Of a stretch of 64,000 nucleotides of DNA, positions 34,604 to 47,504 are shown in pieces. Origin of the DNA: Plantago ovata. Its lineage: Eukaryota; Streptophyta; Magnoliopsida; Lamiales; Plantaginaceae. The position numbers and the translations under genes are program-made. How positions within the stretch are numbered: position 1 is the first letter of the stretch; each line of letters starts with the position of its first letter. The notes beneath the pieces were generated by a model. It was not told the DNA's origin. It did no database searches and saw nothing but the letters and a program-made list of their open reading frames with translations. The stretch covers positions 76,323,766 through 76,387,765 of the forward strand of contig CM051458.1 in the NCBI GenBank assembly GCA_028274465.1. The letters are read 5' to 3'.

Positions 34604-36817
34604 CGCCGGGCGACCATGCACGGGAGCGTACACGGTGATCCAGTCGGCATTTTGGAGTGGAGACTTCTCGAACGGAAGGATGAGCCCAAGTCTTAATACA
34701 TCAGGAACCCAGGAAGGAAGGAGTGGAACTTTGCTTGGATAGGGAACAGAGGGATCGGCCACCAGCTCCCCGAACTCGCAAGCCCGATGCATCTCTATCG
34801 TTACGGCATCATCAACATAAGGAGTGAAGTCTCCCTTCAAGCTAGGCTTTAGCTACTCGACCTCATCTGCATCAAAGTCTTCCGGCAACATCTTTATGGC
34901 CTTTAGCTGGTCGACCGCAGTAAAGAAGCCATCCTCGCGAGCAGTGTCCTTCGCCTCCTGGATGGCCATCTTGTACGAATCAAATTCCTTGAACGCCCGA
35001 GCTCCCTCCATCCTCGTGCCCTGAAGGAGAGACAAGAGACGATCCTTGAACTTGGTCATAGCAACCGACAAGGCAGAATAGGCACCCATGTATCCGCTCG
35101 TTCGGGTTTTCTCCTTCTTTAGCTCCTTCTCCAAGTAATCGACCCGGGCAAGGGACTTCTTCATCTCCAGCTCCGCAACCTTATTCTTGGACCGCTCATC
35201 AGCCAAATTCTTCTCCAGATCCTCGATCACCTTGGAGACATCCGAGCGATCCGCAGCAATATGGCCATAAACCATTGTAAGGTCTTCGAGCTGTCAAGTA
35301 AAAGGAGAGGAGAAAGTTGAGAAAGCGAGAAAGAAGAAAAAGTAACTGGTGCGAGGAGAACAAAAAAAGGACTTAGTAAAATTTTTTATGCTAGAATCAT
35401 ACCTGGCGCGAGCAGATGCTTAGAGCATGGGCGCGATCAAGATCGGTCATCTGAATGAACCTCTTCACCTCAACATCCCGGTCGACCTCTTTTGATTTAC
35501 TCTTCTTCCTCGAGGGATCGACCGAGGGCCCAGACCCACCAAGCTCGAGGATTCTCTTTTGAGCCCTAGGTCTTTGTGCAGGGGCACTACGAGCGGGCTG
35601 CTTCTCAGGGTTCTTCGCACCCTTACCCTAGTCGACCGGGCTAGCAAGCCCGACCTCCACATCATCCACAGGAGGGGCATTTCCCTCATCGTTCATCTTA
35701 TCCCGAAGGGTAGCAGCATTCTTCGGGTGGCTGATATTTATTTGACCAAGTATCTTGGTCCCCTTCCCGGCTAGTCGCGCCTTTCGCCGGGCCTCTTCCT
35801 TGGCCTTCAACGTCTCGTTCATTATCCAAGTGAACCAATAGTCTGCAAAAAGGAGAAGCAAACAGTTAATGATGGAGAGCGAGCAAACAAGAGCGAACAC
35901 AAAGCCAACAAACAAGAATGGAGGCAGGAACATGCAAGTTTTTAACACAAGTATGAAATAACTGCTCGAGGCACTTTAGTTACCGAAGAGGTATTCCTTC
36001 TCGTAACTAGGTCGAAAGCCAGTATAAACGGGAGCGGACAGCCCAGAGAGATAGGGGAGCGGCTGAAGAATAAGCCCCCAATAGAAGTATTGTTGCGCCA
36101 GGTCGCTCTCATTCTCTGCTTGGAGCTTCACCGCCCAATCATCCAGAATCTCGGGCAAGGGATGCTTCTTCGCTATCGCTCCTCGATAGAACAACTTGGG
36201 AACACCCCATTCTGCATCCTCGTCGCTCATGCCAGGGAGCTTCTTCTTTTTCACGTAGATGTAACGGTGCCACCACCTATATCCCGAGGAGTAGGGAGCG
36301 TCCTTAATGAACGAGAAGCCCGGGCGAGTAGAGAAATAGTAGAAGAACTTATTTCCTCCACTCATTGATACACAGAACATTTGGTTGAAGTTCCGGAAGT
36401 TGAGCTCGATCCCCCTCTTTTGGCAGTAGACGCCAAAGCATATAAGCGTCCCAAAGGAGCTCGGGATTAGTTGCCAGGGAGCGATCCCGAGCTGGTTGAA
36501 TATATCCTTGAAGGCATCACAGAACGGGAGTATCCATCCTCGCTCCAAGGCTAGGAGATGCACAACCATGTATCCAGGAGGAGCATTATAAAATCTCTGG
36601 TCGGGTTTATGTATCAGGATGTCGAGAACATCCTCATCAAGGCAATAATTCGACCTAATGGTCGGGATTTCCTTCTCGAGCATCGTAGAAGCAGTGGTCG
36701 GGATCATGCCGTCCTCATTGCGCTCGCCCTCAGGATCGGGGAGGTCAACGTCTGAAGGTTCACGAATGAATCTCTTTTCGGTGGCCTTAGTGATTTTTAT
36801 CTCATCCTCCTCCTCGA
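34604..36817 (-). pseudogene. Tat antisense gene, PF04195-like domain and coiled coil
   Basis: The minus-strand coding stretch near 35976-36707 contains a segment like the 'putative gypsy type transposon' domain (PPGYMVVHLLALERGWILPF...GIAPWQLIPSS). It is followed by a basic stretch (LKAKEEARRKARLAGKGTK, 35770-35850) and a Lys/Glu-rich coiled coil (35160-35270). GT...AG-like borders separate parts of it, suggesting introns. Antisense ORFs of this kind are known in the 3' region of Tat-lineage elements; their function is not known. The sequence has breaks and is interrupted by H on one side and C on the other. Confidence 0.75.
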
Positions 36818-37710
36818 TGATGAATGTGTATTTTACACTTTCATTTGAGTCTTTTTCACCTATTTTAGCTATCCTCGATTTTTATACTTTTCCAGACCTA
36901 TTCTCTCACCTCTCTCTGTAGTTTTAGGTAGGAACTTTCCAGAGCCTATTCTGGGGGTTCGTAGCTTAGGATATACTTTTTCATAGCAGATTGGAGCTTG
37001 TAAGATCGCGATTCTTCGGAGACTGACAACCTTCGGTAACATTGTATCTTACGGTTTATTCTACTTATTTTTAATATCTTTCAACATGTTTTCTTCTATG
37101 ATTTCTGTTGATTGCATGACAACTATGAGTAGCTAAACTTATCGTTGGTGGTAGTATGTGAATTCTTAGCGAAGGGAAGATAATCATGCTAATGGCTATA
37201 TCGCGCATTATACTCCGTGTTATTGCTTTATTTCGTTGATCAGGCTCAGCCTATATCCTCGTATGTTGATTAATTATTATGCACAATTGGACCCTCGTCG
37301 ACCTATGCATATCTATATCTTCGTAGTGTTGAATAATTACGGAACACAATAGGACAATAGTGATTGACTTGTCAGTATCTGTATCTTCGTAGTGCTTAAT
37401 AATTACAATAGGACAATCGATTGATCAAAGATCTCCATGCAAGACCGAGGAATTTACGTATTAACCCGTTATGCTTCGAAGGATCATACTATCACCAATC
37501 TCCATTATCTGTTAGAAAAACCTTTGCTTTACCGTCTGCTGTATTTATATTCTTTAGTTAAATAGATAAAGCTAGTTATAGTCCTTAGAGAACGACACTC
37601 GAGGTCATTCTACTGCTACACTACGGTTTTCGTTGTAGTTGTGAATTGCCTTTGGCTAAATAACAAATTTATTTGCTTGAAACAGGGACCCGACAAATCT
37701 CGGTTCATCA
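36818..37710 (+). repeat. C 5' LTR
   Basis: 893 bp, TGATGAATGTG...GGTTCATCA; shorter than its partner at 47505-48794 but otherwise close to it. Confidence 0.9.
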
Positions 37711-37713
37711 AAT

Positions 37714-37731
37714 TGGCGCCGTTGCCGGGGA
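37714..37731 (+). promoter_or_regulatory. C primer-binding site (tRNA-Asp type)
   Basis: TGGCGCCGTTGCCGGGGA three bases after the LTR, identical to B. Confidence 0.9.
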
Positions 37732-38386
37732 CTATACTCCTTTTTTCTGTTTAATTTGTTTATATTTTCAGCATTCAATTCCTAATTCTATTAGTTTTAG
37801 TTTTCCTATTTAATCTCTCTCTGATACTGCTTTCCTAGTCTGATACAGATAGTGTATGCCACATACACGATCTAGAGGAACCCCGCTTGCTGATTCAATT
37901 GCTGAGATCGACAGAGTCTACCACCAAAGAAGGCGACTACTTCAAAGGCGTGCACTAGAGGAAATAGAGGATACCGATTTCTCTGAATCTCTACACAGTC
38001 TTTTCAAGGAAATCGACGGAATGGCAAAAGCTAGACCACTGAAAGCATGGGTTCAACCCACTAAGGATCGTATGAGGGGACCGGCGATTGTTCTTTCGTC
38101 TGCAACTCGAGATCTGGAAATCAAGAACCACGCATTCCAACAACTTCCGAGGTTCTATGGCTTAGCAAGGGAAGATGTGATGGAGTACTTGCACGATATC
38201 GATGATTTCGTCAACCAACTCCCACGACCCGGAGCTGAAATAACAACGGATGAGTTACGGATAAAGGTTTTTGCTATGGGGCTTGGCGACAGAGCCAAGT
38301 CATGGTTGAGTTCTCTACCAGCAGGCTCGCTGGACACTTGGGAGAAGGTTTTTTCAGCTTTCATGGAAAAATACTTCCCTCACACC

Positions 38387-38705
38387 CACTACAAGAATTC
38401 TGGTGTATAGTGACCGAATTTAGCGACGGACTGATCGGTTGCTAATTTTAGCGACCGATCGGTCTTTTAGCGACGGATAAAATCAATTCGCTATAAAGCG
38501 TGCATAGGGCGTGGAGGTTTAGCGACGGATGACTCATCGGTCGCAGTTTTTGCGACCGATGTAGTCTATCCGTCACTATTTAGCAACGGATGGTCTCATC
38601 CGTCGCTAGGTATTGACCAAGAAAAAAAAAGGAAATTGATATTTTGCGACGGATGGTCTCATCGGTCGCTAGTTAGCGACGGGTGAGACCGTCCGTCGCT
38701 AGATG
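38387..38705. repeat. CACTA left subterminal repeats
   Basis: Multiple copies of GCGACGGAT / ATCCGTCGC and the variant GCGACCGAT in both orientations, typical TnpA-binding region architecture in CACTA elements. Confidence 0.85.
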
Positions 38706-39627
38706 GTCCATATATATGTCGAGACTTAGCGTCTCAGACATAACACACAGACAGAACGAAAGCAGCCGCGTTTCTCCTCACCGGCGCGATTTTCTCCTCC
38801 CATATCTTCTTCATTTCTTCACCATTTCAAGCAAGGTTATAGGCATTTCGAAGCTCTTGAATCAAGGAACAAGGGTAGCTAGTCAATTGCGTGATTCTTT
38901 CACCATTTCTTCCGCAATCAAAGGTATTAACTTCGAACCCCAACTTGTCTAAATTTTGGTATTCTTCGTTTTTTTTTTCCTATTTCAATGATTTGTATGC
39001 ATTCTACTAGTATCTATTATGTTGTGTAGCTCAAATTAGGGGGGATGCACAAGTTTTGGTTGGTGAATTGATAGATTTGGGATGAATTGGGTATTTTGGA
39101 AATTGATAATTTGTTTTAGGAATTGGGACTTTCTTTTAGGAATTGGTAGTTGGAGTGTTGAGACTTTGTTTCTGATGAATGGAGACCTAGAATTGAGTTG
39201 TAGTATGATTCGGCCATAATTATAATTAGTTGTTAATGAAAATGTATAACTATAATCGAAATATAAGTTGATAAATTCTAGTGGTTAATCGTAGTTGATA
39301 ATTTCACCATAATTTCGTATTATAAGTATTTGTAGTCATATTTAAAAAAAATTATAAGTATAAAAATAAAGAACTCATTGATAAATTAAAATGAGTACGT
39401 ATTATAAGTATTTTTAGTTGTAATTTAGAAATATTATAAGTATAATGCAAATTAAAAATGGGTAAGAATTGTGGTTATTTTATTATTAGATGTCAGTTCC
39501 TACGTTGTGGTTATCTTATATATTAGGTTGATTATTATTAGATGTCAGTTCCTTACTTTATCTCTTAATGACTTTACATGTTTTATATTCAATTGTGTAT
39601 GTACTAACACGGATCTTTTTATTGCAG

Positions 39628-41289
39628 ATGCCACGACCCAGGAGGCCACGATACATGACCCCGCAGTCCCAGAGGTCAGATACCGACGGAGAGGACACCG
39701 GGCAGGGCTCATAGCAAGGCTCCCCTACTGTTTTTGGGACTCCACCTGGGTCGAGTAGGGGATCGACTCCTCATTCCTCCCTCCACGACCCGTGGGCCCA
39801 CATTCCGGACGACGGTTGTCCCTTTCAAAGGCCGGAAGATGGTCTGATGTGGAATGGTCGCCCTGTCCTTTACCCCAATGGAGAGAAGTAAGTATTAGCC
39901 ATTAACTGAATTACGAACTCTTAATATATATATACCGAACTAACCTTCTCACTATTAACTTACATGTTCTTCACAGGTTGTATGGGGAGGGCGCTGCTAA
40001 AGTACTCAGTGGGATAATACGGAACAGGATGATCCCACCGCAAGAGGGTGGCAGCCAGTGGCATTGCATCCCGGACCAAATTAAGGGAGAGCTGTTCGAG
40101 GAGCTGAGGGTGAGTTAATAATCGTACATTAGTTACCTAATTGTTTGTGTTCTGAGTGGTATGTTAGCCACTTTGTGTGAGTGGTATGTTAGCCACTGTA
40201 CTTGGGTGATATGTTAGTCACCATTGCTTTATTGAAATATAGGACAATGTGTGAGTGGTTTGATACATGTTGTTTCCCCTTGTTATACTTGAATGTTTTT
40301 AAGTATTCACCAACGTATGTGTTTCGATGTCTATTTGTAATTGTGTAGAAAGATTTCTTCCTTCCGAAAGCATTGCTGATGGATCTCTGGTGGAGCTTCA
40401 ACTCTCACGGTAGTGCTCTTTACAAGTGCATGGTTTATAACATGAAGAAACTGTGGACACATAACCGTCCACGTACCGGTGATTGGCCCGAAGATGAAAT
40501 TTGGGAGGCGTGGAAGGTGTATTGGGCTAACGAGAGAGTCCAGGCGCATGCTGACCAGAACACTGATAACAGGAAGAAGCAGCCGAATGATGGGAGCCGT
40601 ACCCTGGTGACACACCGTTTTGGCTCTGAGTCGATCGCTACAGCACATGTGAGGCAGAAGGTAAGTGTGATAACTTTGTGAATTCATCATTCTTATACTT
40701 GTTATTTACTTGCATTTCGAACTTTCAAACTAAGTATATGATGCTTTCATGTGTCATTCAGTTGAAGGATAAGGAGAGTCTCCTATTCACCTTGTTCTCG
40801 AGATCTCAGAAGGCCAAGGACGGACAGTGGTTGTGTGACGACGCCACAACAATTGCGGTAAGTTCAACAATACATGTGTTTATTAAATATTGATGATTTC
40901 ATAACTAATTAACAACATAACTAACACCTTATACTCTTGATTTATAATTTCAGACGACCTACGAGGACAAGATTCGTGATCAGGATCTCACTGTTGAGGA
41001 AATGAATGCCATTTTCCTCGAGGTGAATCCTCCAGACGAGAAGGGTCGTCGCTTGGGACTAGGGAGTGCAGCAGCCGTCCCTGAATTGGACTCGAGGCCG
41101 ACTCGTCGTTCCCGTGCCAGTACATCTTCATCATCTTCAGCAGCTTCCGCTCGAGAGCAGGCCCTCTTACTTCAGTTGAAGGAGAGGGATGAGGAGGTGA
41201 AGAGGCTAGCTGCGCAGCAGGCTAAATATGGTACTATGTTTGCTGAGCTGTATGCGAAGCTGGGGATGGACCCACCTACCTCTCCATGA
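39628..41289 (+). CDS. CACTA TnpA-like protein (PF03004-type), five coding exons
   Basis: Exons inferred from GT-AG borders with matching phases: 39628-39887, 39977-40109, 40349-40660, 40762-40857 and 40954-41289. An untranslated leader exon ends near 38921, before an intron that ends TTTATTGCAG at 39627. The product has a disordered N-terminus, then a domain like the plant En/Spm 'Transposase_24' family (WTHNRPRTGDWPEDEIWEAW, RKKQPNDGSRTLVTHRFGSE, LLFTLFSRSQKAKDGQWLCD). It ends with a Ser-rich linker and a C-terminal coiled coil (QLKERDEEVKRLAAQQAKYG). In En/Spm the TnpA-like protein binds subterminal repeats. Exon 1 has an in-frame TAG at codon 29 (39712-39714; CAG to TAG is a plausible origin), so full-length protein may not be made. 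Confidence 0.75.
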
Positions 41290-41534
41290 TCCCCTATCCT
41301 TTTCGACTCTATTTACTATTTTCTACATGAATACTGTGTACACTATGATATTATTTTGGATTAGTATTGTGTACGTATGATTATTATTATATGTATGGAG
41401 AGTTTTGGTACATTTATTATGATTTTTTGGATTATTTTTTGGTTTATTTGGTCTATAGAATTTCTGTAACATGTTGCTTAATTGAACATGTTGCATTTGA
41501 TTTTGGTTCTCATTATTATATAAAAAAAAATAAC

Positions 41535-41861
41535 AAAAAAATAGCAACCGATGACCTCATCCGTCGCTAGGAGCTCCAGAGCTCCAGCGACGGATGACTT
41601 ATCCGTCGCAAATGGTCTCGGAGACCCAGCGACGGATAAGTCATCGGTTGCTAAAAGTCAACCTCATTATCCGTCGCTAATCCGTCGTTAATTCGCGACG
41701 GAACACTCATCGGTCGCTAATTCTCTAGCGACCAACGGTTTAGCGACGACGATTTTATCCGTCGCTAAAAATACCGATCGGTCGCTGGCGGTTTTTAGCG
41801 ACCGATCGGCATCATTTAGCGACGGATGGATCCGTCGCTAAATGGCCGGATCCTTGTAGTG
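41535..41861. repeat. CACTA right subterminal repeats
   Basis: Same motif family as the left end, about ten copies in both orientations, ending in the right TIR. Confidence 0.85.
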
Positions 41862-43435
41862 ACCTTGACTACCGCGCTAAAGGCGCAAATCACTGGATTC
41901 AAACAAGACTATGATGAGACCATCTACACCGCATTTGAGAGGTTCCAAGATCTCACGAACAAGTGCCCTCACCATGGTTTTGAACTTTCTGACTTAGTCC
42001 AACACTTCTACAATGGACTAATCTTCGAGATCCAACAAGTGGTGTATTTCCAATGCCGAGGCAATATTTGGAAGGAAACCGCAGAAGCCGTCTGGGCAGT
42101 TTTCGAAAGGCTTGCTAAGGGTTCGCAATTCAAGGACCCAAGAGCGATGGTTAGGAGACGTGGACCTGAAGCTCGACCGACTCAAGAAGCCCCTATGTAT
42201 AGGGGGAATGGGGATCAATTCGAGTGCTTACCAACGAATTGAAGCAAGTCCTCAAGAGCGCCACTGGAACAACTGTTTCGCACGAAGTATGCCGAATATG
42301 CAAGAACTATGGACATGGGGCTCATATGTGTAGATCGGAGCTTGCGTATGATGATGGCAATTGGGCTCAAGGAGGCGAAGAGGAAGCCTTTGCTACGGAG
42401 TTTGGTACTCAAGAAGCTAGCTACGGACAAGACAGTAGGAATCCTCGAGGTGGATTTTGGAGAAAAGGGTTCCGAAATAATCAAGGATATGCACCGGCTA
42501 ACCAAACTTATGGCCCTAACCAAGACCGTAGTAGGCTAAACTATGGTAATGATCACTGCGAAAACCCCGCTCAGAAAGAGCCACCGAAGTCGAAGTCGGC
42601 TCAACTGATGGAGAACTTGCAAAAGATGGTTGATCACACCCAAAGTTTTCTCAAACGTTATGAAGAAGATTCTGAGAAGAATAGTGCAAGACTTGATAGG
42701 TTGGAAGAGAGCACTAGGATTGCCCATCAAAAGATGCAAGAATTGATCGACCGAGGAGCAAGTAGGGAACAAGGCAAACTGCCTAGCAACACTGAGAAGT
42801 CGATGTCCATTACCTTGGTGGGTGATCTACCTGTTGAAATCACCATTAAGAAGGTTTCTAAGTGCGAGATTTGCAAGGGGGAAGTGCCCCCACAGGCTGA
42901 GGAAGAAGAGAAAGACTTCGGTGCTGACGAGAGCGATGAGGGGCAAGAGGATCCCGAGCCACTCCCTCAAAGTTTCGATGTTAATATCGGGATTGGGGAA
43001 CTTGAAGATGTCCGTGCCACACTAGACACGGGATCCTACTCTAATGTGCTCCCTTTGAATGTGTTCGAGAAGAGTAACCTTGGAAAACTATTTGTGCATA
43101 AGGCTATTGTGCAACTGGCGGATGGATCCTTTGTGAAACCCGAAGGCGTTGTGAAGAATGTATTGGTCAAGATTGGTGAAGCTTCTGTATACATCGATTT
43201 TGTAGTTATGTCGACGTCTACACCTTGGACGGGGGATGTCATTCTCTTGGGGCGAACATTCTTGACTAAGCTACGCTCCGTAATGGATATCTACCAAAGG
43301 ACTTGCACTATTGAAGTGGATGGCAAGCAACATGTGTTGCAAGCCATATCTGATCCACCCGATCCAACTGATACTTCTCAAACTATTGACTACAGTGGTG
43401 TTAATGTCTATGTTCATTCTTATACACAGGTTTGA

Positions 43436-44375
43436 GGCATGGGAAGGAGGTCCGTGAAGGGGAAGTCTAGTACCCTCAAGAAGAAAAGCTAGGCGAAGAC
43501 AGGAGTCGAGTCAAAGACTTTAAACAATGGCGCTATCCAGGAGGCAACCCGGGGTTTTTATCGCTTTATTTACCGCTTTATTGCATGCATTCATACTTGA
43601 ACAATTTGCTTTTCATATGTGAATTTGTTCGTCTCTGTGTCGTATGTGCTTATGTTATGTTTGAGTGAGACTTTTCGAGTGATTTTTTAAAAAATGGTTT
43701 TCGGGGATTAAAAACCGCATTTTATTTCGAAACGATCGTCTCCCCACCTCAGGAGGTGGGGGGCGAATCGGCCCTCGTGCGGGGCGCAAATCGCCGCGCG
43801 CGCGCGCTCCGCAGGAGGGGCGATTCGCCCCTAGGCGTGGGGTGAATCGCCCCACGGTCTGCAGAATTAAAAACGGGGATCTCCCCCTTTCTTCCTCATT
43901 TCACTTCATCTTCTTCCCTTAAACTAAAAAAATCCTCCATTTTCACAAAACCTTCAAACCTTCATAACTTCTTCATCTTTCCATCAATTTGTGTGTTCTT
44001 TAGCTTCAATCGAAGCCCGTTACGTGCCCTTTCTATTCATCCGAACAAATCTCTTCCTAGTTCATTCAAACTCCGTATTTGAGGTAATCTCACATGAACC
44101 TTAATTTTTCAAATTTGGGGTTTTTTTGATTTATGCTTCAATTAAGCTTGTATGATGTATGGGTTGATGTTTTATGTGATTAGAATCGTTATTCATTATC
44201 AATTGCATGTTCAATTAGGCTTGGTTTGTTGATTTGAGATTTTTGCTATTAGATATACATCTTGTTAGGAAATGTATCTCTTACTTTCATTCCATGCTTA
44301 AACATGTGTTAGTTGATGTGATAATGGTGGATGTAATGGTAGAATGCATGATTGATAAAGTTGAGGATTTATGTT

Positions 44376-44407
<32 letters not shown>

Positions 44408-44647
44408 GTTATTATGGTATGGATTGAACCTTGTGATTCAAGGCATTTGTTGTTTAGCAAGAGCATAATGTGATATGCTATTGTAGTAGTTACATTGATA
44501 TGTTGCATGATGAAGTAGCTAGACTAGACATTGGGTTTTTGAGGAGTTGGATTGTTGAAGATATTGCTCGTTTGATCACTCGTACATTTACATATGCATA
44601 GGTCTGTTTTACATCGTACAAGATACTAATTGCTGTTTGTAGGAATC
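43436..44647 (+). other. C spacer between protease and third ORF
   Basis: Contains the conserved GGAGGCAACCC hairpin (43530-43555) and a GC-rich dyad cluster (43739-43857). A C/T-rich leader-like stretch (43880-44080) follows, ending near a GAG|GTAATC donor-like site, then about 560 bp of T-rich sequence with a long T run (44380-44406). A TTTGTAG acceptor-like site lies just before the third ORF. No gene. Confidence 0.65.
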
Positions 44648-45949
44648 ATGGCACCAAGATCGAGGAGAGCCGGCTCGAGCAGAAAGGGGAAGGGAGTAGC
44701 ATCAAGCTCCCAACCATCTCACCATATGTACGAGATGTCTGTAGCTGCGGTAGAGGTGCGTCAAAGGCTAGAAGCGGAGCTGGAAGACGGGGGAAGGTCG
44801 ATCATTCCAGACAGGAGGATTGATATTCCAGAGTCAACAGTTGATACGGCAGGGTATAGGACGCTATCACGATTGGCGTGAAGAAGGAATTGGGTTTGGT
44901 ACAGTTCCAACAGGTTCAAGGGGTACGACGAGAGCCTCCTCCAAGAGTTCTACACTGGATACACAGATCTCGAGGAGAAGAATGGGGTACTAGTTCGAGG
45001 CCTGATAATACCGTGGACACCAGAGCACATTTCTTCATTCATCCATTTTGGGCAGCAGGAATTCACAGGGAGCGACCATGCCTACTTGTATTTGAGAGCC
45101 TCTAAGGGGATAGGAAGACATATCACAGACGTGATCTGTAACAAGGAGTACAGATATCCAGAAATCGGGGGAGAACCTACACGGATCCGTCAGAACGACC
45201 TTAGCATTGAAGCTAAGGTGATGATGAAATTTTGCATCTTCAACTTGATCCCTAGGAAGAATGACTCGTGGATTCAGCCCTACTACGCCGAGCTCCTCTA
45301 CTGCTTGATAGATAGACATCGGATCGACATCGGGCACATCATGTACGAGGAGTATGAGCGCCACTGGGAAAAGAAGAGGAAGCCCTTCATCTTCCCAAGC
45401 TTCATCACTGCCTACTGCAAATATCATGGGGTCGATGACATTGAGGGGGATTGCGAGGTCGCTGCCCTTTCACCCTCAACCATTGAGGTGCAGCTGATTA
45501 GGTATCAGTTGAAGAACCCCACGGCTTCCGCTGCTGATGTGGGAGCACCCTTCCAGCCGAGCGATTCCGATCATGAGGATGCTATGGAGGCCGATGATGG
45601 CCAAGCCCCTATCCCAGATATCTCGTTTGTCCATAGAGCACCGCATGTACCGCCTCGAGCACCACAGAGGTCTAGAGGATTTCACTTCTCTGAATTCCGT
45701 ACCTACCTCGACGTCCGTTTCGATAGAATTGATGCCAGTAACGCGGCCATGCGACATGACCTCGACAAGCACATTGCCCAGCACAACCGCGATTGGGAGA
45801 CATTCGAGGAGCATCGCCGAGAGGATAGGCAACAAAGGTGGGAGCAGCAACAGCTCATCCAGCAGCAGCAGGAGGCTCTGCGTCAATCCAATGAGCTCAT
45901 GTCTGACATGTGGAGGGACTTTTATGGGGATTACCATCCCGATGATTAG
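44648..45949 (+). pseudogene. C third ORF (putative plant transposon protein)
   Basis: ATG at 44648 (MAPRSRRAGSSRKGKGVASS). Homologous along its length to the intact copy in D (54988-56292). It has a basic Ser/Lys-rich N-terminus, a central domain with DLIPRKNDSWIQPYYAELLY and HIMYEEYERHWEKKRKPFIF, and a Gln-rich C-terminus. Broken, about one break. Confidence 0.75.
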
Positions 45950-47504
45950 TTCTTTCACATGTCCACTCTCGGCCAACCGAGGCCAAACCGTTCGGTAACA
46001 TCAAGTATCACTTCTTATTACTCATTCTCTTTTGCTAGGGGCTAGTTTAAGTATCGTAAGGGGGATGGGATGTGAACCGTGATGTTAAGTATCGTTTGAC
46101 TTTGTGTTGATTAGTATCTTGTTCTTTGTTTGCATTTGCATTTGCACGTTTACTGTTTTCTTAGTTTTTTAGGTTGCATTCACTACATTCATCCTAGGAT
46201 AGTCTTGCATGTTTTATATGGAGTTTATTGCCGAATTTTTTGAACTTTTTATTGGGTAGATCAACTAACTATGCCATTAATCGTATGCTTCATCTCTATG
46301 AATTTGTTTGAGGTTTTTCTCGCTTGGCTTGTCACATTTATGTTTTGCACTTAGTTAAGCTTGGTAGTCTCGACATCACTTAGTGGTGTTTTCTCTACTG
46401 CGGTTCACGAAGGCCTTTATAATAGGATGATGCATGTTAGGGTCTTATGGTTATTTTCCCGAGTAATTATGTACCTAAGAGGCAACAAGTCTTCACCATG
46501 CTTTGAGATTGCTAAATGCCTAGGAAGGAGGTAGTGTGAGGTTGTGTGATCCTTTGTTTATAACCTATTCTTCCGAATAGGTTTGGGGAGGGGGTTAAAC
46601 CATCTAAACTTGTTTTTTCGTTTTTCATTCTGTGTTGTGAGTTTATATTTCCTTTCGCGTAAATTTTGTACTCCAACCTATTCTTTCGAATAGGTTTGGG
46701 GAAGTCGTGTGAGTCATTTTGTTTCTTTTTCGTTATTCTACTGCTGGATAAAAAAAATCAAAAAAAAGAGAAAGAAAAAAATTCCAGGAAAAAAGAAAAA
46801 AAAAAGAAAAAAAGAAACTAGAAAGAAAAAAAAGGAAAAAAAAAGAAGGACCCCAAAAAAGCAAAGAAGGGTCAAAAAAGAAAAGAAAGCCAAATAGCAG
46901 TCTAGCAAAGTGTTGTGTCTCATTTTCCAATTCTTGTAATGTTCGTAATCGTGTTGTAATTTTCTATTTTTTGTCTTTTGTTTTTGAGTGTCATCTGTTC
47001 TAGACCACCCTCGTCCTGCCATTCAGGAAGTGGTGAATAGATTAAGACTTTGCTTGAAAGATGGGTAGAATAGGGGAGTGTTATCTTTTATAGGGAACCC
47101 TCCTTCGTTTGATGAGAGCCAGTACTGGTTCGACCTCTTTGAGGAAAAGTCTTAACATGGTGGAACAGCAGTAAGTCCTCAGTTTCATAGGCACGGGACA
47201 ACCATTCGTATCTTAGCATGCTTCATTACGTCGTCACTGACTAGGTCCAGGTAGAGAATGTTACGAGAGACTATCTTGTCTTGACATAAGTGTTTATGTG
47301 GATGTGTATAAGTCAATCGAGGTATTCTTCAACCTATATTCATGCTTTGATTTATATGGTTTTTTGTGCATATGTGTTTTGATAGATTCAGTAGATTAGT
47401 TCATTTTATTTGGCATGAGACTCCATTTTGTGTCTTGCATTGTTTTTTGCATTAGAGTCTAGCTTAGTTGCTTGAGGACAGGCAAAGGTTCGGTTTGGGG
47501 AGTT
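45950..47504 (+). other. C non-coding 3' region with hairpin pair and polypurine tract
   Basis: Closely similar to the 3' regions of B and D. Hairpins at 46562-46583 and 46675-46696, each followed by GGTTTGGGGA; an A/G-rich tract at 46747-46890; polypurine tract GGTTTGGGGAGTT at 47492-47504. Confidence 0.85.

Larger units (their letters stand above)
38387..41861 (+). mobile_element. CACTA (En/Spm-type) DNA transposon
   Basis: Ends CACTACAAGAATTC and (inward from the right) CACTACAAGGATCC, flanked by the 3-bp duplication ACC (38384-38386, 41862-41864). Elements D and E show the unoccupied site (CACACxxTGACTACCGCG context). Subterminal zones carry many copies of TTAGCGACGGAT and its complement. 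It encodes one five-exon TnpA-like gene; no TNP2/TnpD transposase is present, so at 3.5 kb it would depend on a partner. Confidence 0.95.
37856..43435 (+). pseudogene. C gag-protease region, interrupted by CACTA
   Basis: Starts at ATG 37856 (MPHTRSRGTPLADSIAEIDR). The gag core is cut by the CACTA element at 38387 and resumes at 41862. Further on are a CX2CX4HX4C zinc knuckle (CRICKNYGHGAHMC, about 42290), a coiled-coil stretch, an acidic linker and an aspartic protease (LDTGSYSNVLPL, about 43020). The next sequence is a spacer, not polymerase. Element D has the same layout without the insertion. Confidence 0.85.

Noticed and set aside
46709-46897. Lys-rich small proteins from the A/G-rich tracts (also near 17587 and 57044)
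   Set aside because: They are translations of a simple-sequence tract repeated in each element; no start context or conservation of protein.
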